Source: Acidovorax sp. KKS102
GTDB lineage: Bacteria > Pseudomonadota > Gammaproteobacteria > Burkholderiales > Burkholderiaceae_C
NCBI RefSeq assembly: GCF_000302535.1
Contig: NC_018708.1
Span: 2,108,001-2,172,000, forward strand
Direction of reading: 5' to 3'
DNA: 64,000 nucleotides
Every line of letters starts with the position of its first letter. Position 1 is the stretch's first letter. Position numbers and translations under genes: made by a program. The notes under the pieces are model-generated. The model saw only the letters and a program-made list of their open reading frames with translations. It had not been told where the DNA came from and did not search any database. Below are positions 25,137 to 34,995 of this stretch, piece by piece.

Positions 25137-25552
25137 AGGCCGCGCGCGCCTGGGCGGGCGTGGGCGTGGCCCGCACGCGGTCTGCCGTGGTGGTGGACAG
25201 CGCGCTGGAGGCGGGCATGCGCCGTATGGGCGCCACCGATGCCGATGTGGCGCGCATCCGCCTGGAGCGTGGCACCGCCCTGGCGCACGACCCCAACGTG
25301 TGCGAGGTGTGGCCTGAAAACTGGGAGGTGCTGCAGTTCTTTTTGCGGGCGCAGACGCAGTGGCTGTATGCCGGTGGTGGCATGGGCCCAGCGTTTCGGG
25401 TGGCTATGAACTACCCCGGCGTGGAGTCTGTGGCTCGCATCCACGGTGTGCCGTTTGAACAGTTGCAGGCCTGGGACGAGGATTTGCGCGTGATCGAGCT
25501 GGCCGTGTTGCAGGCCGATAGCGAGTTGGCGGCCAAGCGCCGCAACAAATAG
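25130..25552 (+). CDS. Tail assembly chaperone extension (gpT-type, made by -1 frameshift)
   Basis: The open frame continues from the slippery site without a stop. The fusion of 24807-25130 with this part is 248 residues. The extension contains VWPENWEVLQFFLRAQTQWL and a C-terminal EDLRVIELAVLQAD, matching the DUF1799 family that occurs at this position. It has no convincing independent start, though GTG at 25160 exists. It would recruit tube protein to the tape measure during tail assembly. Confidence 0.78.
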   Translation, partial: LVEAARAWAGVGVARTRSAVVVDSALEAGMRRMGATDADVARIRLERGTALAHDPNVCEVWPENWEVLQFFLRAQTQWLYAGGGMGPAFRVAMNYPGVESVARIHGVPFEQLQAWDEDLRVIELAVLQADSELAAKRRNK

Positions 25553-25560
25553 GGGCTGTG

Positions 25561-28500
25561 ATGAGCGTGAGCGGGAAACTGGTGCTGGCGATCAAGATGC
25601 TGCTGGAGTCCCAGCAGTACAAGGCCGAGCTGAACCAGGCAGTTTCTGACACGCAGGCCGCTGCAGCCAAGGTGGAGGGCACCACCAAGGGCATCCACGA
25701 AGCGGTGCAGTCTGCCGTGCAGGGCCAGTCGGCCGTGGTGCGGGGTGCTGCTGGTGCCCTGGTGTCCATGGGTGCAGTGGCGGGCACTGCCGTGGTGGCG
25801 GCTGCGGCCGTGGGCCTGGCCTACCACGAGGCGGGCAAGGAAACGAAGGCCTATGAGAAGGCCATCATCAGCACCGGCAACGCCGCAGGGGTGACGGCTG
25901 GCCAGCTGGCCGACATGGCACGCGGCATTGACAGCGTGGCGGGTACACAGGCCACCGCAGCGGCAGCGCTGGCCACCATGACGGCAACCGGCCAGGTGGC
26001 GCGCGAGAACCTGCAGAAGGTGAGCCTTGCGGCTGTGGAGATGGAGCGGGCCACGGGCCAATCCATCACCGATACAGCCAAGATTTTTGAGAGCCTGGGC
26101 GATGCCCCCGTGAAGGCCAGTGCGCGCCTGAACGAGTCGATGAACTACCTCACGGCGGGTACTTATGCCCAGATCAAGGCCGCAGATGAGTTAGGGGACA
26201 AGGAAACCGCAGCATCGATTGCACAGAATGCTGCCGCTGATGCCCTGCGGGAGCGGGCTGCGAGGATGGAGCAGCACCTGGGAACGCTGGAGCGCGCGTG
26301 GCGTGGGGTGCGCGACTTTGCCAAGGAGGCATGGGATGCCATGCTCAACGTGGGAAGGGAGCAGACCAGCGGGGAGAAGCTGGAGACGGTGCGCAAGCGC
26401 ATCGCTGATCTTGAGAACAAGATCGCAGCCAGTGGAGGGTTTGGGGAAACTGCTGGTGGCGCCGCCACAGGCAGGCCCAATGGCACGGCCCGGATGCAGG
26501 CGGAGCTGCAAGGGTTGCAAGCTCAGGCGGCTGCTCTGGCTGGCGCGGCCTATCAGGCCAGCGAATCTGCCAATGCTGAGCGTGAACGTGCGGCAGCGGT
26601 CAAGGCCTCGATTGCTCTGTCAGACGAGGCCGGTAAGCGTGATTCCGAGCTTGAGAAGACCCGCAAGGCGGTGGCGCAGGCTACCCAGCAGTACACCACG
26701 GCGATCAAGAACGAGGGGCTGACCCAGCAAGAGCGCGCGCAGATTGAGGCCAACTATCTGAAGGTTGTCTCTGACCTGACCAAGGTCAAGGAGAAGAGCG
26801 CAGCTGCGAGAAAAGTAGGGCAGACGGAGGAAGAGCGCGAAGCGGCCACCATTGCGAACCTTGCCGGGTTGACTGGCGACTACCAGCAAAAGCTGAAGGA
26901 GCTGCAAAGCGCCAGGGCCAAGGGCAATATCTCCGAGGAGTACTACCTGGAGCTGGTGGAGGCGTTGATTGCCAAGCAGCCCATGGCCAAGCAGCTGATG
27001 GACGCGCAGACCAAGGCTACGACCGCTGCCGATAAGGCCACCCTGGAGCTGGCCAAGGCACGGGACAAGGCGCTGGTGGCACAGGGCAAGGAGCTGGAGA
27101 AGGCCCAGGCCGCACTGGTGCTGCAGGATGAGCAGAACGCGCGCTTAGGCTTGTCGAAGGAAGCCGTTGCCGAGCTGGATGCCGCCAAGCTGGAGATGCT
27201 GGCCACGGATCTGGAAGTGCAGGCATCGAACGCGCTTTTCTTGAACCAGGACGGAGCGTTGTACGAAGTCCTGATCAAGCAGGCCAATGCCTGGCGCGAG
27301 GTGGCCCGCGCCAAGCGTGAAGGGGGCGCTAAGCAAGCCGGGATCGACGCCGCCAAGGAAGCCGAGAAGGAGGCCAAGAAGGCGTCGGACGAGTGGGAGC
27401 GGGCGGGTGAGCGCATTGAACAGAGCCTGACCGATTCGCTGATGCGGGGCTTTGAGAGTGGCAAGACCGCTGCACAGAACCTGCGCGACACCGTGAAGAA
27501 CATGTTCAAGACGCTGGTGCTGCGGCCTGCGTTCAGCCTGGCCATGTCGCCCGTTTCGGCGGGGGTGCAGTACCTTATGAACGGCGGTGCGCCGTCGTCG
27601 GGTGGCGGTGGCGGGCTGATGGGCGGCATCCAGACTGCCAGCAACCTCAACACCCTGTGGGGTGCTGGTAGCCAGGCGCTGTATGGCGCATCGGCAGGAG
27701 CGTCTGCCGCCTCGCTGGGGTATGCCAACCTGGTAGGAATGGCTGGGGGCGATGCCATTGGTGCGCTGGCCACGGCCAACGGCATGTGGGCAAGCGTGGC
27801 TACGGGGGCGCAGGCGGCTGCACAGTCGGCCATTGCGGCCAACCTTGCCGTTGAGGCTGGCACGGCGGCTGCGCTGCCTGCTGGCACGCTGGCAACTGCT
27901 ACAGGCGGGGGGGCGACTGCAGGCGGCGGGATCATGGGCGCGCTCAACTCCATCCCCGGCTGGGGCTGGGCACTGGCGGGCGTGGCCCTGCTGGGCACCA
28001 TGCTGAGCAAAAAGCAAACCCTGCACTCTGGTGCTGGCGCCATCTACAGCGCCGACCAGGGCCTGCAGGAGGGCGCGGGCATCTACAACCAGAGCACGTT
28101 CAAGATGGGCGACGTGCGGGAGTACAACAAGGACGGCCAGGCCCTGGCCAGCGGCATCGCTGCGGGCCTGGGCTCCACGCTGGACGGTATCGCCAAGGCC
28201 TTCGGCCAAAAGGCTGGCTTTGAAGTGGCCACCGCCTTTGCCGACGACACGAGCAAGGATGGCGCTTGGGGCGCACTGCGCATCAGCCAGGGCGGCAAGG
28301 ACTTGCTGAACTGGCAGGACACCCGCACCAGCCGTTGGGCACCCAAGGAGTTTGCCGACGGCGCAGAGGGCCAGGCCCAGTATCTGGCCGCCATTGCGAA
28401 CGACACCCGCAAGGTGCTGCTGGACATGGACCTGCCCGGCTGGGCAGACACCATGCTCAACCGGCTGGGCGAGCTGTCCAACATGGATCAGTTGTCTGCT

Positions 28501-31104
28501 GCCGTGGCGCAGATCGCCCAGGCACAAGCGGCGTTTGAGGCCTTCGGGCAGTACATGCCCACATTTGCGGGCCTTGCCGACTCGGCCATCAGCAAGCTGG
28601 TGGACGCATCTGGCGGCGTGCAGGCGCTCGCGGGCAACATGGCCACGTTTGTGGAGCTGTACACCAGCGACGCAGAAAAGCTCGCAGTGAGTACCGAGGC
28701 CGTGCGTGTAGCCCTGGCCAAGCTGGGCATGGACATGCCCGCCACCCGCGAAGAATATGCCGCGCAGGTAAAGGCCAACATCGCCTTGGGCGATGCCGGG
28801 GCAAAAACCGTGGCCGGGCTGCTGGCCGTAGCGGGCGCGTTTGCCAGTGCCACACAGGCGGCAGAAGAAGCCGCCCAGGCAGAGCGAGAGCGTGCATCGG
28901 CCCTGCGCGGCGCATTTGCGGCCCTGGCCGACAGCCTGGCCGACATGCGCGGCGGGGTGGCCGCTGCTGACGCCCGCGTGGCGGCGGTGCGCATGGACAT
29001 TTGGGCTGGCTATGCCGACGCCCAGCAAAAGGTCATCGACCTGGAGATGCAGGCCGCAGACGCCACGCGCGGGTTTGCGCAGTCGCTGCGCGGCTTCGTG
29101 TCTGACCTGGCCACTGGCCCGAACGGTGGCATGGGGCTGGACGCCCGCTACCAAATGCTGCAGCAGCGGTTTGCCGAGACTGCAGCCCGTGCCGGTGCTG
29201 GCGACCAGGGCGCGCGCGATGCGCTCACCGGCGTTGCCAGCGCCTACCTGGACGTGGCGCGTGCCAATGCCCGCAGCGGTGTCGAATACGCCCGCGACGC
29301 CGCCCGCGTCACAGCGCAGCTCAACAAGCTGGCCAGCGCTGCAGAGGCAGACCCGTTGGTGCAAAAGTACGACGCCCAGACGCTCACGCTGCAGCAGCAG
29401 ATTGCCGACGCGCAGATCGATGTCGTCAAGCACCTGGCGCTGATGGAAGTGGCTGGCGTCAGCACCGACCTGGGCATCCAGACGGTGGACAAGACGCTGC
29501 AGGCCCTGCGCGACGAGTACGTGGCGGCCACGCAAGAGCAGGCAGCGGCCAATTTGAAGTTGGACGTGGCCCTGGCCGCGCTCGATGCGCTGGGGTTGAC
29601 GGAAGAGCTGGTCAAGGCCGTCGCCGCAAACCAGACCAACAGCCTGAGCGTGGCGCTGGGCATCAGCGACGAAGCCCTGAGCAGCATCACCGGCGCCCTG
29701 GGTCTCACGCCCGAGAACGTGGCCGACCTCGGCCAGCAGTTTGCTGTCGAGGTGGCCCTGCTGGTGGGTCAGGCTGCAACGGATCTGGCCGCCGCGCTGG
29801 ACGGCGCACTGGCCTACGACCCGGCCCAGTTCGATGCGCTGCGCACTATCGTCGGTTACGACTCGGAATCGCCCGACTTTGCGGCCCTGCACACCATCCT
29901 GGGCTTTGACCTGCAGAGCGACAAGTTCCGCGCGCTGGGCACCGTGCTGGGCATGGCGCCAGAGGCATCCGCGCAGGTGGATGCGCTGCTGGGCGGCATT
30001 GGCTTTGCACCGGCTGCGGTGGGGCAGCTCGATCTGATTGCGGGCGGGCTGGGCATCTCTGATGCGCTGGTGGAGACCATCAAGCGCGTCGCTGCGGGCG
30101 TAGGCTTTACAGAAAGCGCAGCCGCCCAGGCGGCGCAGCTCACGGCGGGCCTGGCCTTTGCCGATGTGGCACGCGAGCAGATCGCGCTGATCGCTGCAGG
30201 CGTCTCGCTCACCGACGCCGCAGGCGCACAGGTGGACGGCCTCAACGCGGGCGTGGGCTGGTCGGCAGACGTGGCCGCGCAGGTGCAAGGCTTGTTGGGT
30301 GGAGTGTCTCTGGCAGCGGCGGCATCAGACCAGGTCAACGGCCTGCTGGCAGGCCTGACCCTGAGCGCGGGTGCATCGGCCCAGGTGGACGGCCTGCTGG
30401 CAGGCTTACAGCTGGCCGCTGCAGACCGCGTGACCGTGCAGCAGCTGCTGGGCGGCATTGGCTTTGATGCTGACACCGTTACTGCGCTACAGGACGGGCT
30501 GGGCCTGCGTGCGGGCCTGCTGCCCACGCTGGGCACGGCGCTGGGCTTGTCGGCCGAGGCGGCCAAGGCCATCGGCGTGCTGTCGGGCATGGGCACCATC
30601 GACCAGACCGTGAGCAACGCCTATGCGTCCATCGGGCGCGTGGGTATTGGCAGCGCCCCCAACCAGATAGACCAGCAGGGCTGGGACTTCTGGCGCGGGC
30701 AACTGGCCTCGGGTGCCTTGTCGCTGGCTGGGTTTGAGCAGGCGTTCTTGGAGTCTGCCGCTGCCACCGTGCGTGAGCAGCCGGGCAGTGCGCTGTCGGA
30801 CTACGTCAGCCCTTACCTCAAAAAGCTGGGCCTGCCTGGCTTTGCGGTGGGCACCAGCGCTGTGCCGTTTGACATGGTGGCCCAGATCCACCAGGGCGAG
30901 GAAATCACACCGCGCCCCTATGTGGACGCGCAAGCCGCCGACCGCCGCGAGGCCAACCGGCTGTTGGCGCAGCTGGTGGAGAAGAGTCAACAAATCAAAG
31001 AAGAGCTGGCACTCATCAAAGGCACCAACCGGACCACCGCTGATGGCATCACCGGCATCGTCAACCAAGCAGTGACCTTGCTCATGGAGACCGCTAAAAA
31101 ATGA
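25561..31104 (+). CDS. Tail tape measure protein
   Basis: The 1847-residue product sets tail length. The first 230 residues resemble phage tail tape measure proteins (ALVSMGAVAGTAVVAAAAVG, then YEKAIISTGNAAGVTAGQLA). Long coiled-coil helices follow (380-640), then a lambda gpH-like segment (SLTDSLMRGFESGKTAAQNL) near 620. Hydrophobic Gly/Ala-rich stretches lie near 720-820. Ten exact 17-residue repeats occupy residues 1464-1633. By the 1.5 angstrom per residue rule the tail would be roughly 250 nm or less. It overlaps the next gene by 4 bp. Confidence 0.92.
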   Translation: MSVSGKLVLAIKMLLESQQYKAELNQAVSDTQAAAAKVEGTTKGIHEAVQSAVQGQSAVVRGAAGALVSMGAVAGTAVVAAAAVGLAYHEAGKETKAYEKAIISTGNAAGVTAGQLADMARGIDSVAGTQATAAAALATMTATGQVARENLQKVSLAAVEMERATGQSITDTAKIFESLGDAPVKASARLNESMNYLTAGTYAQIKAADELGDKETAASIAQNAAADALRERAARMEQHLGTLERAWRGVRDFAKEAWDAMLNVGREQTSGEKLETVRKRIADLENKIAASGGFGETAGGAATGRPNGTARMQAELQGLQAQAAALAGAAYQASESANAERERAAAVKASIALSDEAGKRDSELEKTRKAVAQATQQYTTAIKNEGLTQQERAQIEANYLKVVSDLTKVKEKSAAARKVGQTEEEREAATIANLAGLTGDYQQKLKELQSARAKGNISEEYYLELVEALIAKQPMAKQLMDAQTKATTAADKATLELAKARDKALVAQGKELEKAQAALVLQDEQNARLGLSKEAVAELDAAKLEMLATDLEVQASNALFLNQDGALYEVLIKQANAWREVARAKREGGAKQAGIDAAKEAEKEAKKASDEWERAGERIEQSLTDSLMRGFESGKTAAQNLRDTVKNMFKTLVLRPAFSLAMSPVSAGVQYLMNGGAPSSGGGGGLMGGIQTASNLNTLWGAGSQALYGASAGASAASLGYANLVGMAGGDAIGALATANGMWASVATGAQAAAQSAIAANLAVEAGTAAALPAGTLATATGGGATAGGGIMGALNSIPGWGWALAGVALLGTMLSKKQTLHSGAGAIYSADQGLQEGAGIYNQSTFKMGDVREYNKDGQALASGIAAGLGSTLDGIAKAFGQKAGFEVATAFADDTSKDGAWGALRISQGGKDLLNWQDTRTSRWAPKEFADGAEGQAQYLAAIANDTRKVLLDMDLPGWADTMLNRLGELSNMDQLSAAVAQIAQAQAAFEAFGQYMPTFAGLADSAISKLVDASGGVQALAGNMATFVELYTSDAEKLAVSTEAVRVALAKLGMDMPATREEYAAQVKANIALGDAGAKTVAGLLAVAGAFASATQAAEEAAQAERERASALRGAFAALADSLADMRGGVAAADARVAAVRMDIWAGYADAQQKVIDLEMQAADATRGFAQSLRGFVSDLATGPNGGMGLDARYQMLQQRFAETAARAGAGDQGARDALTGVASAYLDVARANARSGVEYARDAARVTAQLNKLASAAEADPLVQKYDAQTLTLQQQIADAQIDVVKHLALMEVAGVSTDLGIQTVDKTLQALRDEYVAATQEQAAANLKLDVALAALDALGLTEELVKAVAANQTNSLSVALGISDEALSSITGALGLTPENVADLGQQFAVEVALLVGQAATDLAAALDGALAYDPAQFDALRTIVGYDSESPDFAALHTILGFDLQSDKFRALGTVLGMAPEASAQVDALLGGIGFAPAAVGQLDLIAGGLGISDALVETIKRVAAGVGFTESAAAQAAQLTAGLAFADVAREQIALIAAGVSLTDAAGAQVDGLNAGVGWSADVAAQVQGLLGGVSLAAAASDQVNGLLAGLTLSAGASAQVDGLLAGLQLAAADRVTVQQLLGGIGFDADTVTALQDGLGLRAGLLPTLGTALGLSAEAAKAIGVLSGMGTIDQTVSNAYASIGRVGIGSAPNQIDQQGWDFWRGQLASGALSLAGFEQAFLESAAATVREQPGSALSDYVSPYLKKLGLPGFAVGTSAVPFDMVAQIHQGEEITPRPYVDAQAADRREANRLLAQLVEKSQQIKEELALIKGTNRTTADGITGIVNQAVTLLMETAKK
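29950..30459 (+). repeat. Ten 51-bp (17-residue) periodic repeats in the tape measure gene
   Basis: Ten consecutive units of exactly 17 residues, for example GFTESAAAQAAQLTAGL and SLAAAASDQVNGLLAGL. The common pattern is small-hydrophobic at positions 1-2, Gln or a similar residue near 9-11, and Leu-(Leu/Ala)-(Ala/Gly)-Gly-(Leu/Val/Ile) at the end. Units differ in sequence but never in length. Two 16-residue units precede them. Confidence 0.88.
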
Positions 31105-32174
31105 GAGTCATCGTTCCCGTCAAACCAGCCGCGCGGCTGTTGACCAGCACTGTGGCCGAGCCCGACGCGGGCTGGCCCGCTTACAGCTCGATGGCCAACT
31201 ATGTCGATGGCGCCCGCGTTACCAGCGGGGGCCAAACGTACCAGTCGCGCCAGATCAACAACCAGGGCAACCCCTTGCCCGTGGCGCCCGCCATTTCCAC
31301 CGAGTGGTGGGACGTGGTGACAGAGACGCCCTACGTGCCCGGCACCACTTATGGGCTCGGCGCACGGGTGGTCAGCACTACATCCCACCGCATCTATGAG
31401 AGTCTGCAGTTGGGCAACACGGGTAATCCGCTGCCGGTGCCGCCCATCGACCGCACGGACTGGTGGCTGGAAGTGGGTGCTACCAACCGCCACGCCTGTC
31501 TGGATGAGCTGCGCAGCACGCAGACCATTGCCGCGTCGCCACTGGTGCTCCAGATCCGGCCGGGCCAGCGCATCAACTCCATCGGCGTCACGGGCATGGA
31601 GTCTGATGACCTGCGCATCCAGATGCACACAGGCGCGGGCGTGCTGGTCTACGACAAGGCCTTCGACCTGCGCCGCCGCGTGGTGCGCGATGCGTATGAG
31701 TACGCCTTCAAGCCGTTCAATTTGCAGCCATCGGTTGTGCAGTTTGACCTGCCGCCGTTCAGTGACGCGGTAATCACGCTCACCCTCACGCGGTCCACAG
31801 GGATCGTCAAGCTGGGGGCAGTGGACGTGGGCAACTATGTGTACATGGGCGAGCTCCAGGAGGGGGCGGAGAACGATGCGTTGAACTTCAGCGTGATCGA
31901 GCGCGACCCGTTTGCAAAAGCCACGCTGCGGCCGCGCCGCTCGCTGCCTATCACCACGCAGGTGTGCGAAATCCCCAAGCGCTTTGTGAACGACCTGCTT
32001 GACGCTCGTGAGCGGCTTAACGCAGTGGCTGCCGTGTGGTCCGGGCTGGACGATGCGGGGGCGGATGACTGGTTTGAGGCGTTCCTGATTCGCGGTATTT
32101 ACAAGCGGTTCTCTATCAATACCGATCACAGCGCCACAGAAGCGCTGGTAACTCTCAACCTGGAAGAAACCTGA
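31101..32174 (+). CDS. Phage tail tip protein with carbohydrate-binding-like modules
   Basis: A 357-residue product directly after the tape measure. Near the N terminus two similar segments (STEWWDVVTETPYVPGTTYG, and DRTDWWLEVGATN) resemble the tryptophan-containing chitin-binding type 5/12 modules found in phage tail proteins. The rest is beta-rich. It may be the distal tail or adhesin base, since no lambda M, L, K, I or J homologue follows. Confidence 0.65.
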   Translation: MRVIVPVKPAARLLTSTVAEPDAGWPAYSSMANYVDGARVTSGGQTYQSRQINNQGNPLPVAPAISTEWWDVVTETPYVPGTTYGLGARVVSTTSHRIYESLQLGNTGNPLPVPPIDRTDWWLEVGATNRHACLDELRSTQTIAASPLVLQIRPGQRINSIGVTGMESDDLRIQMHTGAGVLVYDKAFDLRRRVVRDAYEYAFKPFNLQPSVVQFDLPPFSDAVITLTLTRSTGIVKLGAVDVGNYVYMGELQEGAENDALNFSVIERDPFAKATLRPRRSLPITTQVCEIPKRFVNDLLDARERLNAVAAVWSGLDDAGADDWFEAFLIRGIYKRFSINTDHSATEALVTLNLEET

Positions 32175-34429
32175 TGACCATCCCATACTTCAGCGTGGTT
32201 CCGTCCTCGACCCGGCCCACTGTCTTCGCGCCAGAAATGGATCAGCTCCTTGCCGAGCTGAACCCATGGGTTGCCGCCGTCAATGCGTTTGGTTCAGCCT
32301 TCGCATTGGGTGTCACATCCACCAGCACCACCAGCCTGGCCTTCGGCACTGGCGCCAGGACCCTGACGGTTCAGCCTGGCAAGGGGTATGCGTCTGGCCA
32401 AGACCTCGTGATCTCCAACGCGGCCGCGCCGACCGAGCGAATGATCGGCACGGTGACGGCGTATGACTCGGCGACGGGCGCTCTGTCGATGTTGATCTAC
32501 TCCAACACCGGCAGCGGCAGCAACTCGAACTGGGTGGTCACGCTGACCCTGGCCATCGACACCAGCCAGTTCGTGCTGCCCAACACTCCGCAGGCGTTTA
32601 CCAACAAGACGATCAACCTGGCCAACAACACGCTGGTCGCCACGTCTGCACAGCTGGCGGCGGCGATCACAGACGAGACTGGCACTGGCGCGCTGCTGTT
32701 TGCCAACAGTCCGGCCATGACCGGCACGCCCACGGCCCCCACGGCAGCGCCGGGCACCAACACCACGCAGCTGGCCACCACGGCCTTCACGCAGGCCGCT
32801 ATCGCTGCGCTGGTGGCATCGTCGCCTGCCGCCCTGGACACGCTCAACGAACTGGCCGCAGCGCTGGGCAACGATGCCAACTTTGCAACCACCGTCACCA
32901 ACGCCCTGGCCCTGAAAGCAGCGCTGGCGAGCCCAGCGTTTACCGGCACGCCCACGGCGCCTACGGCACCCAGTGCCACCGACACCACACAGTTGGCCAC
33001 CACCGCGTTTGTGCAGAGCCTGGCCGCAGGCCGTCGCCGCATGACGGCCCAGGGGGCGGTGGGGGCCAACAAGGTAGTGGTGCTTAACAGCAATGGCAGC
33101 GTCAGCACCGTGGGTTACGCCATGAACCCTGGCGCGCTCGGGCCCGAAGAGACGCCCACCATCAGCGGCAACTTTGTGCAGATCCTCAACGTGCCCGGCA
33201 CGAACAAGGTGGTGCTGCTGACCACCACCCACCTGCATGTGGGCACCGTGGACGGCGGCACCGGCACGACCACCTGGGGCGCAGGCACCGCGCTGCCCAC
33301 GGGCTCGCTCAATCGCATCTGCTGGCACCCGGTGGAGAACGTGGTGTGCATGACGTTCTACAACGCCTCGGCGGTGTACCTGCAGCTGGGCACGATCTCG
33401 GGCAGCACCATCAGCTTGGGCACGGCGCAAAGCCTGGGTACGGCGACATCGTCTACTGGCATCCGGTACGACCTTTGCCACAACGCCCACCAGAACAAGA
33501 TCGTGGTGGTGTTCTGTGTGACTAGCACGGCGACGCAGGCCGTCGCCGTGCAGGTGGCCGGGGGGGTGATGACGGCTGGCTCGCCGCTGACCATCAGCGC
33601 AGGGTCTGGTACGTCCGCAAACCAGCACTTTGCCATTGCATCCATGCCCGGCGCGCCCGAGGTCGTGGTGGTGTACAACACATCGGCATCCAGCCGGGGC
33701 ATCCGCGCGCTCACGGTCAACGCCACCGCGCTGACTGCCCGCACCGAGGTGACCACCGCGCTATCAGGTGCGCAGGGTACGGCCTGGATGGAATACTCCC
33801 CCGTGGCGGGCCGCTTTGTGCTGGTGGCGCTGACGCAGACTGGCACCACTTCCTGCCAGCTCATCACGCTGACCGGCACCACGGCATCTGCAGGCGCCTT
33901 GCTACCGCTGGCCACGGCGTGGAGCGGCGGCACGGTGGACACCGCCCAGCAGCCCTTTGCGTACGACATCGGCAAGGGCGAGCTGGTGTTCTTTGGGCTG
34001 GAGGCCACGACCAACTACGCCCGCACGGCATCGGCCACGGTGTCGGGGGCCGCGCTGGTGTTTGGCAGCACCACCTACATCAACACCAGCACCAGCAGCG
34101 TGCTGGCCCTGGGCTACAACAGCTCAGAGGACAAGGTGGTGTTTGCTTACGTTGACGCGGGCAACAGCAACGCCAAGACCACCCGCGTGTACGACACCGG
34201 CGACAGCGTGACCAACGCCAACAACTGGATCGGTATCACCGCCGCAGCGATTGCTGACGGGGCGCAGGGCCTTGTCATCACAAAGGGCGGCGTGGCATCG
34301 GGCCTGAGCGGCCTGACCACGGGGTACACGTACTACATCGACGACCTGGGCGATCTGCAGCAAACCGGCTCGCGCCGCGCGGGCGTGGCCTTGTCGGCCA
34401 CCGAACTCTTTCTGACGGGGAACATGTAA
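32174..34429 (+). CDS. Tail fibre protein
   Basis: A 751-residue product rich in Thr, Ala, Ser and Gly with few charged residues. It contains repeated fibre signatures: FTGTPTAPTAPSATDTTQLA occurs twice in variant form, separated by ALDTLNELAAALGND. The C-terminal half has beta-strand repeats that could form a propeller or receptor-binding head. It overlaps the previous gene by one base and the fibre assembly gene by one base. Confidence 0.82.
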   Translation: MTIPYFSVVPSSTRPTVFAPEMDQLLAELNPWVAAVNAFGSAFALGVTSTSTTSLAFGTGARTLTVQPGKGYASGQDLVISNAAAPTERMIGTVTAYDSATGALSMLIYSNTGSGSNSNWVVTLTLAIDTSQFVLPNTPQAFTNKTINLANNTLVATSAQLAAAITDETGTGALLFANSPAMTGTPTAPTAAPGTNTTQLATTAFTQAAIAALVASSPAALDTLNELAAALGNDANFATTVTNALALKAALASPAFTGTPTAPTAPSATDTTQLATTAFVQSLAAGRRRMTAQGAVGANKVVVLNSNGSVSTVGYAMNPGALGPEETPTISGNFVQILNVPGTNKVVLLTTTHLHVGTVDGGTGTTTWGAGTALPTGSLNRICWHPVENVVCMTFYNASAVYLQLGTISGSTISLGTAQSLGTATSSTGIRYDLCHNAHQNKIVVVFCVTSTATQAVAVQVAGGVMTAGSPLTISAGSGTSANQHFAIASMPGAPEVVVVYNTSASSRGIRALTVNATALTARTEVTTALSGAQGTAWMEYSPVAGRFVLVALTQTGTTSCQLITLTGTTASAGALLPLATAWSGGTVDTAQQPFAYDIGKGELVFFGLEATTNYARTASATVSGAALVFGSTTYINTSTSSVLALGYNSSEDKVVFAYVDAGNSNAKTTRVYDTGDSVTNANNWIGITAAAIADGAQGLVITKGGVASGLSGLTTGYTYYIDDLGDLQQTGSRRAGVALSATELFLTGNM

Positions 34430-34995
34430 TGCAGGCCATCACCGAAAAATCGACAGGCCGGGTAGTGTTTGCGCTGCCCGACGACGCCGCTGTGCGCATC
34501 ACCGACGCGGGCCTGGTGGGCTCCATCCGCGCACCCGGCGTGACGCCCGAGGCCTACGACCACCTGCAGGGCCTGCCGCCCAATGCCGACTACGTGCCGG
34601 GCCACTGGTGCGTGGTGGACGGCGCCTGGCAGGTGCTCGATGCCGAGGCCTGGGCGCAGTTTGTGGCAGAGCGGGAGGCGCAGGCCGCAGAGGCTGCAGC
34701 AAGCCAGGCCCGTGAAGCCTTCAAGCTGGCCCGCGCAGAGGCCGTGGCCCGCATCACTGTGACGACGCAGGCGGGCAACACCTTTGACGGCGATGAGACC
34801 AGTCAGTCGCGCATGGCGCGGGCCATCCTGGCGCTGCAGGCCACCGGCACGCCATCGGTCAACTGGGTGCTGGCCGACAACACCGTGATCGATGCCACCG
34901 CCGCAGAACTGGCCGAGGCCCTGGCGCTGGCGGGGGCGCGGCAAGCTGAGTTGTGGGTGGCCGAAGAGCAGGGGGGCGTACATGCCACCACCTGA
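34429..34995 (+). CDS. Tail fibre assembly protein, DUF4376 type
   Basis: A 188-residue product. The C-terminal half matches DUF4376 (RITVTTQAGNTFDGDETSQS, RMARAILALQ, NWVLADNTVIDATAAELAEA). The N-terminal half includes PPNADYVPGHWCVVDGAWQV. Such proteins are small chaperones of phage fibres. It overlaps the fibre gene by one base and the next gene by 14 bp. Confidence 0.78.
   Translation: MQAITEKSTGRVVFALPDDAAVRITDAGLVGSIRAPGVTPEAYDHLQGLPPNADYVPGHWCVVDGAWQVLDAEAWAQFVAEREAQAAEAAASQAREAFKLARAEAVARITVTTQAGNTFDGDETSQSRMARAILALQATGTPSVNWVLADNTVIDATAAELAEALALAGARQAELWVAEEQGGVHATT

Noticed and set aside
27145-30288. Very long open frame on the minus strand (1047 codons) opposite the tape measure gene
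   Set aside because: It is an antisense shadow of a GC-rich, Ala-rich gene. Its translation is rich in His, Arg and Gln with no protein-like pattern, while the plus-strand frame is a clear tape measure protein.
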